64,000 nucleotides of DNA from Flavobacteriales bacterium. GTDB taxonomy: Bacteria; Bacteroidota; Bacteroidia; Flavobacteriales_F; PHOS-HE28. This document shows positions 27,609-35,096 of the stretch, piece after piece (the first letter of the stretch is position 1; every line of letters begins with the position of its first letter). The stretch lies in contig JADKGB010000016.1 of assembly GCA_016717225.1 (NCBI GenBank), forward strand, positions 1 through 64,000. Reading direction: 5' to 3'. The notes under the pieces are model-generated. The model did no database searches, was not told the DNA's origin, and saw only the letters and a list, made by a program, of their open reading frames with translations. Made by a program: the position numbers and the translations under genes.

Positions 27609-30600
27609 CTATGGCAACTGCTCTACCCTCACGCTCGTTGGCACTATACCTCCAACATTGATCAGCACAGGATCGCGATCATTTTCCGCACCCACGTATT
27701 TGACCGAGCCATCGAGGTTGCAGTCTTCAGGATAGTACCCGTTCACTACGTTGGTGGGTACGGTACTGCCAATACGCACAAGGATCGGGTCGCGATCGTT
27801 GCTGGCACCCACGTATTTCAGACTTCCATCGCGCACCACATTGCCGGACCACAACGTATTGATCGTACCAATTGTCTTTTGGGCTTGGGTTCCGTACGTG
27901 GTGGTCGCAAGGTTGGTGAAGTCGATCACGGTGGTTGTCGTATTCAAGCTAACTGCGCTTGCTGTCATGCAACCCAAGTGGTTCCGGTGTTTCACGGCCA
28001 CGTAATAGTTACCAGTTGATGCGAGCAAGGAGATCGGTGAGATCCCATCAACCGCTACCACATCCCCATCACTTTGCACAAGTGCAGGTCGTGTGGCTAC
28101 GATCGTCGCTGGCGTTGCAGGATTGCGAAGTTCCACTTGTACCCAATCCACGATCGCATTGTCGCCCGTGATGGAAGTCACACCTGCTTGCATGATCTCT
28201 CCTCCCCCATCACTTGCTTGGGTGAAGCCCGCAGCGCTGTATGGCTCACCGGCCGGTAGAATTCCAGCGGTCCGCAAGTTGTCGCGCATCTTCAGCGTAC
28301 CTGCATCGAACGCACCTTCGAGCATCAACTTCAGCGCGAGGCGCATACCGCTGTTGGTTACTGAAATGTTGTCGAGGTACAATCGATCGCCATAGTCGTT
28401 CACGCCCGTGAAGCGAATGACGACGCTTTGGCCATCGTATGCGCTCAGATCGATATCGTGCAACAACCATTGGTTCGCTGCCGAAGGTGCCCAAGGGCTT
28501 GTACCGGTCGTCGTGGTGCCCAACGCGAGCGCCTCCTGGTAGTAAAGCGTTGTCCAATTGGCTCCACAATTCGTAGTGATCTCCACGCGCAACCCATCCG
28601 TATAACTCGCACCGTAGGGCTTGTACGCATGGTGGAATTTCAAATGTGTTCCGGCACTTCCACCCAAGGTGATCACTGGTGTTACCAATCGATCCAATTG
28701 GCCGGGTGCATTGTAGTAGTAGTAGTCCATCCGCCATGCGCGCGTTGCATTGCCGTCAGCACCGGTCACGGAAACATTGGTCCAACTGTCGAGCGCGTCG
28801 AAATTCTCCAGCGCCCAACCATTCGGCGCAACAACTTGGTTCTCGGCGTTCTCGCTCACGGGTGTGGCGGCGTTGCTGTTCGCGTAGGTGATGAAGCCCG
28901 GGATAGTCCTCGTGCTGCTTCCATTCACATCCGTAACGGTGAGGGAAACATCATACGTCCCTGGCGTACTGTATGTGACGAGAGGGCTGCGACTCGAGCT
29001 TGTTGCCGGTGACCCGCCTGGGAAGCTCCAGCTCCAAGTCGCATTCACTCCGCTCAATGCACTGTTGTCCCAGAACTGGACGCCGGGTGCCAGACAAGTC
29101 ACCGTGCGTTTATCCGCTGCGAAATTGGAAAGCGGCGTAGCTGGTGCTTCGAGCGCGCTTTCCCAAACACTGCGATCCGTAGCGTTCCGAACAACGCCAT
29201 CACGATAGTTGATGAGGAGGCGTGTACTGTAAATGCGCGCTGGAAGGCCCGCGTTCCACAACGACCATGAAGGTGCCGCATCGCTTCGATAATAGACAGC
29301 TCGCCGCGTACCGATGTACAATCCACCGTTGCTCCCTAACTGATGCGTTATGTTGCTGGGCCATTCCCCGTTCAAGTTCACGTCCGTGATGTTCGTCCAA
29401 GTTGTTCCGCCGTTCACGCTTTTGAATACCACGTAACCGTTCAAATCCGGTGAGTTGCCATATTGGCTCGTGCGACACAACCAGATCGTTTGTGCATCGG
29501 TGCCGCTCACCGCAATGTCATAAGGCACCCATGTGTTCCCGTTCAGTTGCGCGCTCGCTGGTGTCACATTGATCCAATTGGCACCACCATCGATACTTCG
29601 CCAGATCTTCTTCACGCCCCACCAACCAGGCCAAGTACACGCGTATAGGGTGTTGGGGTCGGCGAACGCCACTTCGATGCTCGTTACTTTCTCATGGAAG
29701 TTGTGAACCTCGCTGAACGAAGTGCCATTGTCGTCCGTGCGCCAAAGGCTGGAGTCCACTCCCACGAACGCGGTGTTCACCAAGTTGGGGTGCCACACGA
29801 CCTCGCTGCTTTCACCCGTGACATAGCTCGCATTCGGTTCTTTCGTCCAACTGCCGTTCACATTGGCCACCAGTCGATCACCGCTCAGGATCTTGTAACC
29901 GTAATCGCTCAACACACGCCGATCGTACTGTGGGTGAACGAAACCGCGGATCCCATCACCACCATCGGTACAAACCCAGCCGTTGGTGTAAACGTTGTTA
30001 TCCTTCAACAAAGTGCCATTGTGATAACAGCCACCCAGCATTACTTGGCTGCCCGTCCAACCACCTGCGCCAAAGCCCCAGAAGTCAGTGCCGGAGATTC
30101 CGAAGATGCGTTTGTTGAACGTTGCCCCTGCATCATTGCTATAGAAAATGCCGCCGTCGCACGCAGCCCAGATCTCGCTGCCGTAGTATCGAATGTCATG
30201 TATGTCGGCATGTACATAATCCACTTTTTCGCTATGGCTCCATTTCGCGGGGCACGTAAAGTTCACTCCACCATCGGTGCTCACCCAGCGGTTCACGCCA
30301 CATGCCATCAACTTGTTCGCGTTCGTGGGGTCAACCGCAAAGGCCAGATCATAGTAGTACTGCCCGCCATCATCGGTGCCCGCATCGCTCCATCCCATCA
30401 GGTTCATGTTCGTTGCGCTTGGCACACCTGCAGGACCGGATCCACAGCACTGGAACGTCCAGTTCGCGCCATTGTCCATGCTCTTGTACACGCCGTACAA
30501 TCCGCTTCCTCCATCAGCAGCGCCGGTGCATAGCGCATACACCGTGTTCGGTTCGATAGGTGTGGTGGCGATCTCCGTACGCATCTGCTCATCGGGGGCA

Positions 30601-31544
30601 ACGGGCAAGGGCCAGCCTGTACCAATAGGAGCGAACAGTACACCATTGTTCACACTCCGCCAGAACTCCGTTCTGTTGCTCACTTGTTTGATGGCATACA
30701 CCGTGTTCGGATCCCCGGGCTTCAATTCCAACTCCTGCCAAACACCGCTTTGAACCTGGGTGAATGACGAACCACCTGAAGTGCTGCGCCACAACCCCTG
30801 ATCGCTGATCACATACAGGATCTGGTTGTTCGAAGGATGCATCACGATGTCCTTGATGTTGTGCGTGAGCCCTTGGAACGTAGCGTCACCAATGCTGGTC
30901 CATGTCGCTCCTCCGTTGATGGTTTTCCATAGATCACCTTCAGCACCGGCATAAACGATATTCTCATTGCTGAAGTCGATCTCGATGCTCACCACCTCAC
31001 CGATCATCAAATTCTTGGTCATGTTCGACCAGTTGAGGCCTTTGTCGGTGCTTTTCCATATACCGGCGTTCGCAGTGCCGGCCCAAACGGTGTTCGGTGT
31101 GCTCACACTTTGTTCAACGGTATACACATGGGCTGCACCTGAGGCGTAGCTCTTCGCGACGGATCCATGATCCCAATCTATGGGGCCGATACAACTCCAA
31201 TTCGCAGCCCTGGATGATGCAAGTTCTTCTGTTGCACTCAAGTAGTCATGCAAGTTCGTTCCATAATTCGCACGTTGCACAGGATCCTTCGGTACCAGTT
31301 CATGGCCGATCTCCCGCTTCCACCGCTTGAAGTATTGGGTGTGGTTGTTCTTCACGAAGGGATGCGTGCTGTAGTAAGCCGCATAAGCCGCAGCAACCGC
31401 ACCCGGATCGGGGTTCTCCGAATACATCAATTGCACCCATTGGGGTAACGCAACAATGTCGTTGTTATAGCGCAACGATTCGAGTTGGGCCGATACGGTG
31501 ATCAGCTGTGCACAGAAAACGGACAGGAGCAGAATCCTCTTCAT
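27609..31544 (-). CDS. Secreted BNR/sortilin-like propeller protein with PKD domain and shared C-terminal module
   Basis: The start is placed at the ATG 31542-31544, giving MKRILLLSVFCAQLITVSAQ, a textbook signal peptide; the open frame extends 28 codons further up without signal character. The protein (about 1,311 residues) begins with BNR/Asp-box propeller repeats of the VPS10/sialidase type (GIWKSTDKGLNWSNMT, LWKTINGGATWTSIG, IWRSIDGGANWINVT). A PKD domain follows (ATWSWSFPGGSPATSSSRSP, PGTYDVSLTVTDVNG), then a jelly-roll-like region. The C-terminus is the NDRDPIL module also found in the two downstream genes. No catalytic residues were identified, so enzymatic activity is uncertain; binding or scaffold roles are equally possible. 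Confidence 0.85.
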   Translation of the reverse strand: MKRILLLSVFCAQLITVSAQLESLRYNNDIVALPQWVQLMYSENPDPGAVAAAYAAYYSTHPFVKNNHTQYFKRWKREIGHELVPKDPVQRANYGTNLHDYLSATEELASSRAANWSCIGPIDWDHGSVAKSYASGAAHVYTVEQSVSTPNTVWAGTANAGIWKSTDKGLNWSNMTKNLMIGEVVSIEIDFSNENIVYAGAEGDLWKTINGGATWTSIGDATFQGLTHNIKDIVMHPSNNQILYVISDQGLWRSTSGGSSFTQVQSGVWQELELKPGDPNTVYAIKQVSNRTEFWRSVNNGVLFAPIGTGWPLPVAPDEQMRTEIATTPIEPNTVYALCTGAADGGSGLYGVYKSMDNGANWTFQCCGSGPAGVPSATNMNLMGWSDAGTDDGGQYYYDLAFAVDPTNANKLMACGVNRWVSTDGGVNFTCPAKWSHSEKVDYVHADIHDIRYYGSEIWAACDGGIFYSNDAGATFNKRIFGISGTDFWGFGAGGWTGSQVMLGGCYHNGTLLKDNNVYTNGWVCTDGGDGIRGFVHPQYDRRVLSDYGYKILSGDRLVANVNGSWTKEPNASYVTGESSEVVWHPNLVNTAFVGVDSSLWRTDDNGTSFSEVHNFHEKVTSIEVAFADPNTLYACTWPGWWGVKKIWRSIDGGANWINVTPASAQLNGNTWVPYDIAVSGTDAQTIWLCRTSQYGNSPDLNGYVVFKSVNGGTTWTNITDVNLNGEWPSNITHQLGSNGGLYIGTRRAVYYRSDAAPSWSLWNAGLPARIYSTRLLINYRDGVVRNATDRSVWESALEAPATPLSNFAADKRTVTCLAPGVQFWDNSALSGVNATWSWSFPGGSPATSSSRSPLVTYSTPGTYDVSLTVTDVNGSSTRTIPGFITYANSNAATPVSENAENQVVAPNGWALENFDALDSWTNVSVTGADGNATRAWRMDYYYYNAPGQLDRLVTPVITLGGSAGTHLKFHHAYKPYGASYTDGLRVEITTNCGANWTTLYYQEALALGTTTTGTSPWAPSAANQWLLHDIDLSAYDGQSVVIRFTGVNDYGDRLYLDNISVTNSGMRLALKLMLEGAFDAGTLKMRDNLRTAGILPAGEPYSAAGFTQASDGGGEIMQAGVTSITGDNAIVDWVQVELRNPATPATIVATRPALVQSDGDVVAVDGISPISLLASTGNYYVAVKHRNHLGCMTASAVSLNTTTTVIDFTNLATTTYGTQAQKTIGTINTLWSGNVVRDGSLKYVGASNDRDPILVRIGSTVPTNVVNGYYPEDCNLDGSVKYVGAENDRDPVLINVGGIVPTSVRVEQLP

Positions 31545-31652
31545 GGTTCTGGTTGAAGCACGGTGCAAGATGCATGAAACAGCCTGTGACTGCTCTACTT
31601 CTTCGACCGAGTCTTTGGATCCTGACAAATACCAGACATCCCGCGAATGGAA

Positions 31653-31949
31653 CTACGACTTGTCCACCACCTTCGGCACTTTGAAGTAGTCGCTGTCCTT
31701 CACAGGCGAGTTCATAAGCACATCGTGCTTTGAAAGTCCGGGCGTCGCCACATCTTCTCGCAGAACGTCCTGTTCTTCGCTCAGGTGGATGAGTGGCTCA
31801 ACTCCCTTCGTGTCGATCTCGTTCAATTTTTCGACAAAGTCGATCACCCGTTGCATGTCACCAAGCAATTGCTTGCGCTCTGCTGGGTTGCTCACGTCCA
31901 ATCGCGCCAGTTCGGCGATCTTGTCCAGGGTGGTTTCGTCGATCTTCAT
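31653..31949 (-). CDS. gatC: Asp-tRNA(Asn)/Glu-tRNA(Gln) amidotransferase subunit C
   Basis: Small subunit that stabilises GatA in the GatCAB complex, which amidates misacylated Glu-tRNA(Gln) or Asp-tRNA(Asn). The 98-residue product (ATG at 31947-31949; an upstream TTG adds three residues) has the GatC pattern: MKIDETTLDKIAELARLDVS, then VDFVEKLNEID-like helix, GVEPLIHL, LREDVATPGLS and the C-terminal DSDYFKVPKVV. gatA and gatB are not nearby, which is common in Bacteroidota. It lies between the propeller gene and plsC on the same strand. Confidence 0.93.
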   Translation of the reverse strand: MKIDETTLDKIAELARLDVSNPAERKQLLGDMQRVIDFVEKLNEIDTKGVEPLIHLSEEQDVLREDVATPGLSKHDVLMNSPVKDSDYFKVPKVVDKS

Positions 31950-31964
31950 TGAAGGCAAATTCTA

Positions 31965-32138
31965 AACGCAGAGGCGCAGAGGAAGGGCAAAGGAACGGAT
32001 AGAAAAGCAATGCTGAGTGCGGAGGTTTTTCAATTCCGAAAAGCGGAGTGCGTACTTCAGAACGCTGAGGAATGCGAGTGCGGTACTCGATCTTCCTTTC
32101 CTCCGCGCAACTCTTCTTCCTCTTTGCGCCTCTGCGTT
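31965..32138. repeat. Intergenic inverted-repeat element (GCAGAGGCGC type)
   Basis: The ends AACGCAGAGGCGCA and TGCGCCTCTGCGTT form a 14-bp perfect inverted repeat. With a 2-base offset the arms continue through GAGGAAG / CTTCCTC. The 175-bp element fills most of the 209-base gap between plsC and gatC and contains no gene. It resembles a palindromic intergenic repeat (REP or MITE-like). Confidence 0.7.
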
Positions 32139-32158
32139 GAATAAGACGATTCAGAAAT

Positions 32159-33001
32159 TCAGATAACCACGGGTGGTCCGTTCTTGCGGGGAGCGTATTT
32201 CTTCAAGGGCGCTTCGATCGTATCAAAGACCTGATGACGCAGGTTATCCAGGTCGGCTTCGGTGAGGCCCTTGGTGGGGACGAACGGATGAACCACGGTA
32301 CAGGCAGATCCGGGATGCCCTCTGCTCAGGAACTCTCCCGGTTCACCGAACAATTTCCAATGGTCGAGGAATGTGATGGGCACGATCGGCACTTGTTTTT
32401 CAATGGCCAATTTGAAGGCGCCGTCCTTGAACAGTTTCATGCGCGGAGCAGTGTGCGGAATGGTGCCTTCTGGGAACATCGATACGCAAATACCCTTATC
32501 GATGGTGCGTGCGGCTTTGATCAGAGCTTTGGCCGCTTCGGTCCTGCTGCCTCGGTTCACCGCGATGTTCATGCGCTTGAAGAACATGCCGATGAGCGGC
32601 CATTTCAGCAGCTCGTATTTACCCATGAACAGGAAAAAGTCAGGCACTGTATTGTACATGTGAACGATGTCCAGGTAACTGCCGTGGTTCGCACAAATGA
32701 TGTACGGTGGCTCTGGCAATGGCGCCTTGCTGATCACGCGCTGTGGTACGAGCAGAAAAATATTGAGGAACACACCCCACCCTCGCATCAATTTGAAAGC
32801 GCGTGGATAGCCCGTATCGTCACGCAACAACAGTTTGAACGGGATGTACAAGACCGTAAGCGAGCCGAAAAAGATCAAGCCGAAATACAGTTTGTACAAA
32901 AAGCGCGGCACGCAGAACAGCCACTTCAACACAACAGAACGCATGGCCTCGCCCTCGCAGACCACAGGCTGATCATGGTGTTGGTGTTCGCGTGTTGACA
33001 T
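32159..33001 (-). CDS. plsC: 1-acyl-sn-glycerol-3-phosphate acyltransferase family protein
   Basis: Membrane-bound acyltransferase, probably adding the second acyl chain to lysophosphatidic acid in phospholipid synthesis. The 280-residue protein has the PlsC/LPLAT motifs in order: NHGSYLDI (NHxxxxD catalytic motif), NRGSRTEA, and FPEGTIPHTAPRMKLFKDGA with the conserved FPEGT. A hydrophobic segment before the catalytic motif (LYKLYFGLIFFGSLTVLYIP) should anchor it in the inner membrane. An alternative start at the ATG 32942-32944 (MRSVVLKWLF) would remove 19 polar residues and is attractive. Family assignment is firm; exact substrate is inferred. Confidence 0.88.
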   Translation of the reverse strand: MSTREHQHHDQPVVCEGEAMRSVVLKWLFCVPRFLYKLYFGLIFFGSLTVLYIPFKLLLRDDTGYPRAFKLMRGWGVFLNIFLLVPQRVISKAPLPEPPYIICANHGSYLDIVHMYNTVPDFFLFMGKYELLKWPLIGMFFKRMNIAVNRGSRTEAAKALIKAARTIDKGICVSMFPEGTIPHTAPRMKLFKDGAFKLAIEKQVPIVPITFLDHWKLFGEPGEFLSRGHPGSACTVVHPFVPTKGLTEADLDNLRHQVFDTIEAPLKKYAPRKNGPPVVI

Positions 33002-33028
33002 GGATCCCTGAAAACGGAGCGCGAATGT

Positions 33029-33180
33029 AGAATGCCGCCTCTAGCCGCAGGCCACAGGCTTCAGGCTCTGTTCAGCGAGCGCGGCAGTTTGCGCGCTGCC
33101 CGAATGTTGGCACTGCTCCTACACCATCGCGTAGCTCGGACCAGCTTGTGGCCATGAGCCTGAAGCCTGTGGCGCATTCT
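33029..33180. repeat. Intergenic inverted-repeat element upstream of trpS
   Basis: An 18-bp perfect inverted repeat, GCCACAGGCTTCAGGCTC (33051-33068) and its complement (33156-33173), is flanked by outer arms AGAATGC (33029-33035) and GCATTCT (33174-33180). The element occupies almost all of the 200-base divergent gap between plsC and trpS, so the trpS promoter must lie in or beside it. It holds no gene. Confidence 0.8.
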
Positions 33181-33202
33181 ATCTTCGGCCACTTCCGAAA
33201 AA

Positions 33203-34177
33203 ATGGCACGCATCCTCACAGGCATACAAAGCACCGGCACCCCTCATCTCGGCAATTTGCTTGGTGCCATTCAACCGGCTGTTGCCATGAGCAAAGCACC
33301 CGGTAACGACGCCTTTCTCTTTATCGCCGATCTGCATTCGTTCACCACCATGCGCGATCCGGCCGTATTGCGTGAGAACACCTACGTGGTTGCCGCCGCA
33401 TGGCTCGCCTGTGGATTGGATGTGAACGCGGTGACCTTTTACCGACAGAGCGACGTACCGGAAGTGACCGAACTCGCTTGGTATCTCGGCTGCCTAACAC
33501 CATATCCGATGTTGGCGAACGCGCATTCGTTCAAAGACAAGAGCGATCGCTTGAGCAGCGTGAACGGTGGCCTTTTCTACTATCCGGTGCTGATGGCCGC
33601 GGACATCCTCCTCTACGATGCGCACTACGTTCCTGTCGGGAAAGACCAGGTGCAGCACTTGGAGATCGCGCGCGACATCGCCGAGGCGTTCAACCGCAAC
33701 TATGGCGAGGATACGTTCGTGGTGCCCAAAGCGAAAGTGGATACGCAAGTGATGATCGTGCCCGGCACCGATGGCCAAAAAATGAGCAAGAGCTACGGAA
33801 ACACCATCAACGTGTTCGCCGATGAGAAAGAGCTGAAAAAGCAGGTGATGGCGATCGTGAGCGATAGCAAGTTGTTGGAAGAACCCAAGGACCCGAGTAC
33901 CGATAACACCTTCAGGTTGTTCGCCTTGGTCGCATCAACGGAACAAACCGAGGCGATGCGCCAGAATTACTTGAATGGCAACTATGGTTATGGCCACGCG
34001 AAAAAGGAATTGCTCGCTGTACTCATCGAGCGATATGCGCAGGAACGCTCGACTTTCCAAACGCTGATGAACGACAAGCAGGAGCTCGACAAGCAGTTGC
34101 GCATTGGGGCTGAAAAGGCGAGAGTTGTAGCGAGCGCTACGCTGAAGCGAGTGCGGGAGAGGGTGGGGTATCTTTGA
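33203..34177 (+). CDS. trpS: Tryptophanyl-tRNA synthetase
   Basis: Class I aminoacyl-tRNA synthetase that charges tRNA(Trp). The 324-residue length is typical of bacterial TrpS. It begins MARILTGIQSTGTPHLGNLL, where PHLGN is the HIGH-type ATP motif. ADLHSFTTMRDP and the KMSKS motif in GTDGQKMSKSYGNTI follow. The middle part (YPVLMAADILLYDAHYVPVG) is the tryptophan/ATP-binding region typical of the family. It runs convergently into the gene at 34191, with only 13 bases between the two stops, and its promoter region contains the 33029-33180 inverted repeat. Confidence 0.97.
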   Translation: MARILTGIQSTGTPHLGNLLGAIQPAVAMSKAPGNDAFLFIADLHSFTTMRDPAVLRENTYVVAAAWLACGLDVNAVTFYRQSDVPEVTELAWYLGCLTPYPMLANAHSFKDKSDRLSSVNGGLFYYPVLMAADILLYDAHYVPVGKDQVQHLEIARDIAEAFNRNYGEDTFVVPKAKVDTQVMIVPGTDGQKMSKSYGNTINVFADEKELKKQVMAIVSDSKLLEEPKDPSTDNTFRLFALVASTEQTEAMRQNYLNGNYGYGHAKKELLAVLIERYAQERSTFQTLMNDKQELDKQLRIGAEKARVVASATLKRVRERVGYL

Positions 34178-34190
34178 GTGACACCTTTGC

Positions 34191-35096
34191 CTAAGGCTCT
34201 TTCAACCAACGCAATGTTGTGATCGTTCCTCTCTGATCGATCACTCGTACGAGATACATCCCAGGCAAGAGATCGAGAGTGTTCAAGGTAGATCGATCAG
34301 TAAAAATTTGTTTTGTGATAACAATACGACCTTGTGCGTCGCAGAGTTCCGCGCGCATCGACCGACTTCCATCACAACCGGTTACAGTGACCTGACCACC
34401 TCCGGGGTTTGGAAAAACATTGACCTCTTCAGGTCCCCTGTTGGCCGATCCTTCGATCACTAATGCAATTGAACACGACTGCTCCGAACCCCACGTTGTG
34501 ATGTACTCGAATTCATCGTCCTTGTAACACTGCAATGGCTCATTACTCGCATCCACGAAGTATGTCATTAATGGAAACGGATTGAACAGTTGGAGGGCAC
34601 CAATGCGCTCATAGATCGTATCTGGAGACTGGCCCAAGAACGAATCTCCAGGATCAACTATCACATATCGGACTTGCAGTCCATTTATGACCCGTGAACC
34701 TGTATCTACAACGACAATAGTCTTGGGGTCGAAAAAACTATAGTGCCATGTAGTACCTGGACCACCCCCGAAGTACACAAGTGTGTCAAAAATGTTTTCG
34801 TAATTATTCCAAAACCTGATCAGATCCGACGATGAGGTAGTGTAATAGGTCGGACCACCCAAATTCTGGGCAACACCGCTCGTATCAGTCGCAAATGTTG
34901 TCGACTTCAGTCTTTGGCATGATTCACCTTGGAAGATAACGTCATCGAGGTATTGAACCCGAAGGGTAGCTTCCGGCTGCAATTCGGGAAGGGAAGTATA
35001 AAAAGTGTAGCGCCATTCGGATCCAGGATGGCACCAGCTCTGAGCGGATGCAACAACTACCATTGCCCAGAAAACACCCGTCAACATAGTTCTCAT
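34191..35096 (-). CDS. Secreted protein with type A T9SS sorting domain
   Basis: About 301 residues from the ATG at 35094-35096, which overlaps the TGA of the upstream gene as ATGA. An upstream ATG at 35106-35108 adds four residues. The signal peptide is MRTMLTGVFWAMVVVASAQS. The central domain (about 25-215) is not recognised; it has YTFYTSLPELQPEATLR-like beta strands and resembles other uncharacterised secreted Bacteroidota proteins. The last 75 residues are a T9SS type A domain: NVFPNPGGGQVTVTG, LCDAQGRIV and LPGMYLVRVID, ending RWLKEP. The product is therefore exported and attached to or released from the cell surface. Function unknown. Confidence 0.85.
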   Translation of the reverse strand: MRTMLTGVFWAMVVVASAQSWCHPGSEWRYTFYTSLPELQPEATLRVQYLDDVIFQGESCQRLKSTTFATDTSGVAQNLGGPTYYTTSSSDLIRFWNNYENIFDTLVYFGGGPGTTWHYSFFDPKTIVVVDTGSRVINGLQVRYVIVDPGDSFLGQSPDTIYERIGALQLFNPFPLMTYFVDASNEPLQCYKDDEFEYITTWGSEQSCSIALVIEGSANRGPEEVNVFPNPGGGQVTVTGCDGSRSMRAELCDAQGRIVITKQIFTDRSTLNTLDLLPGMYLVRVIDQRGTITTLRWLKEP

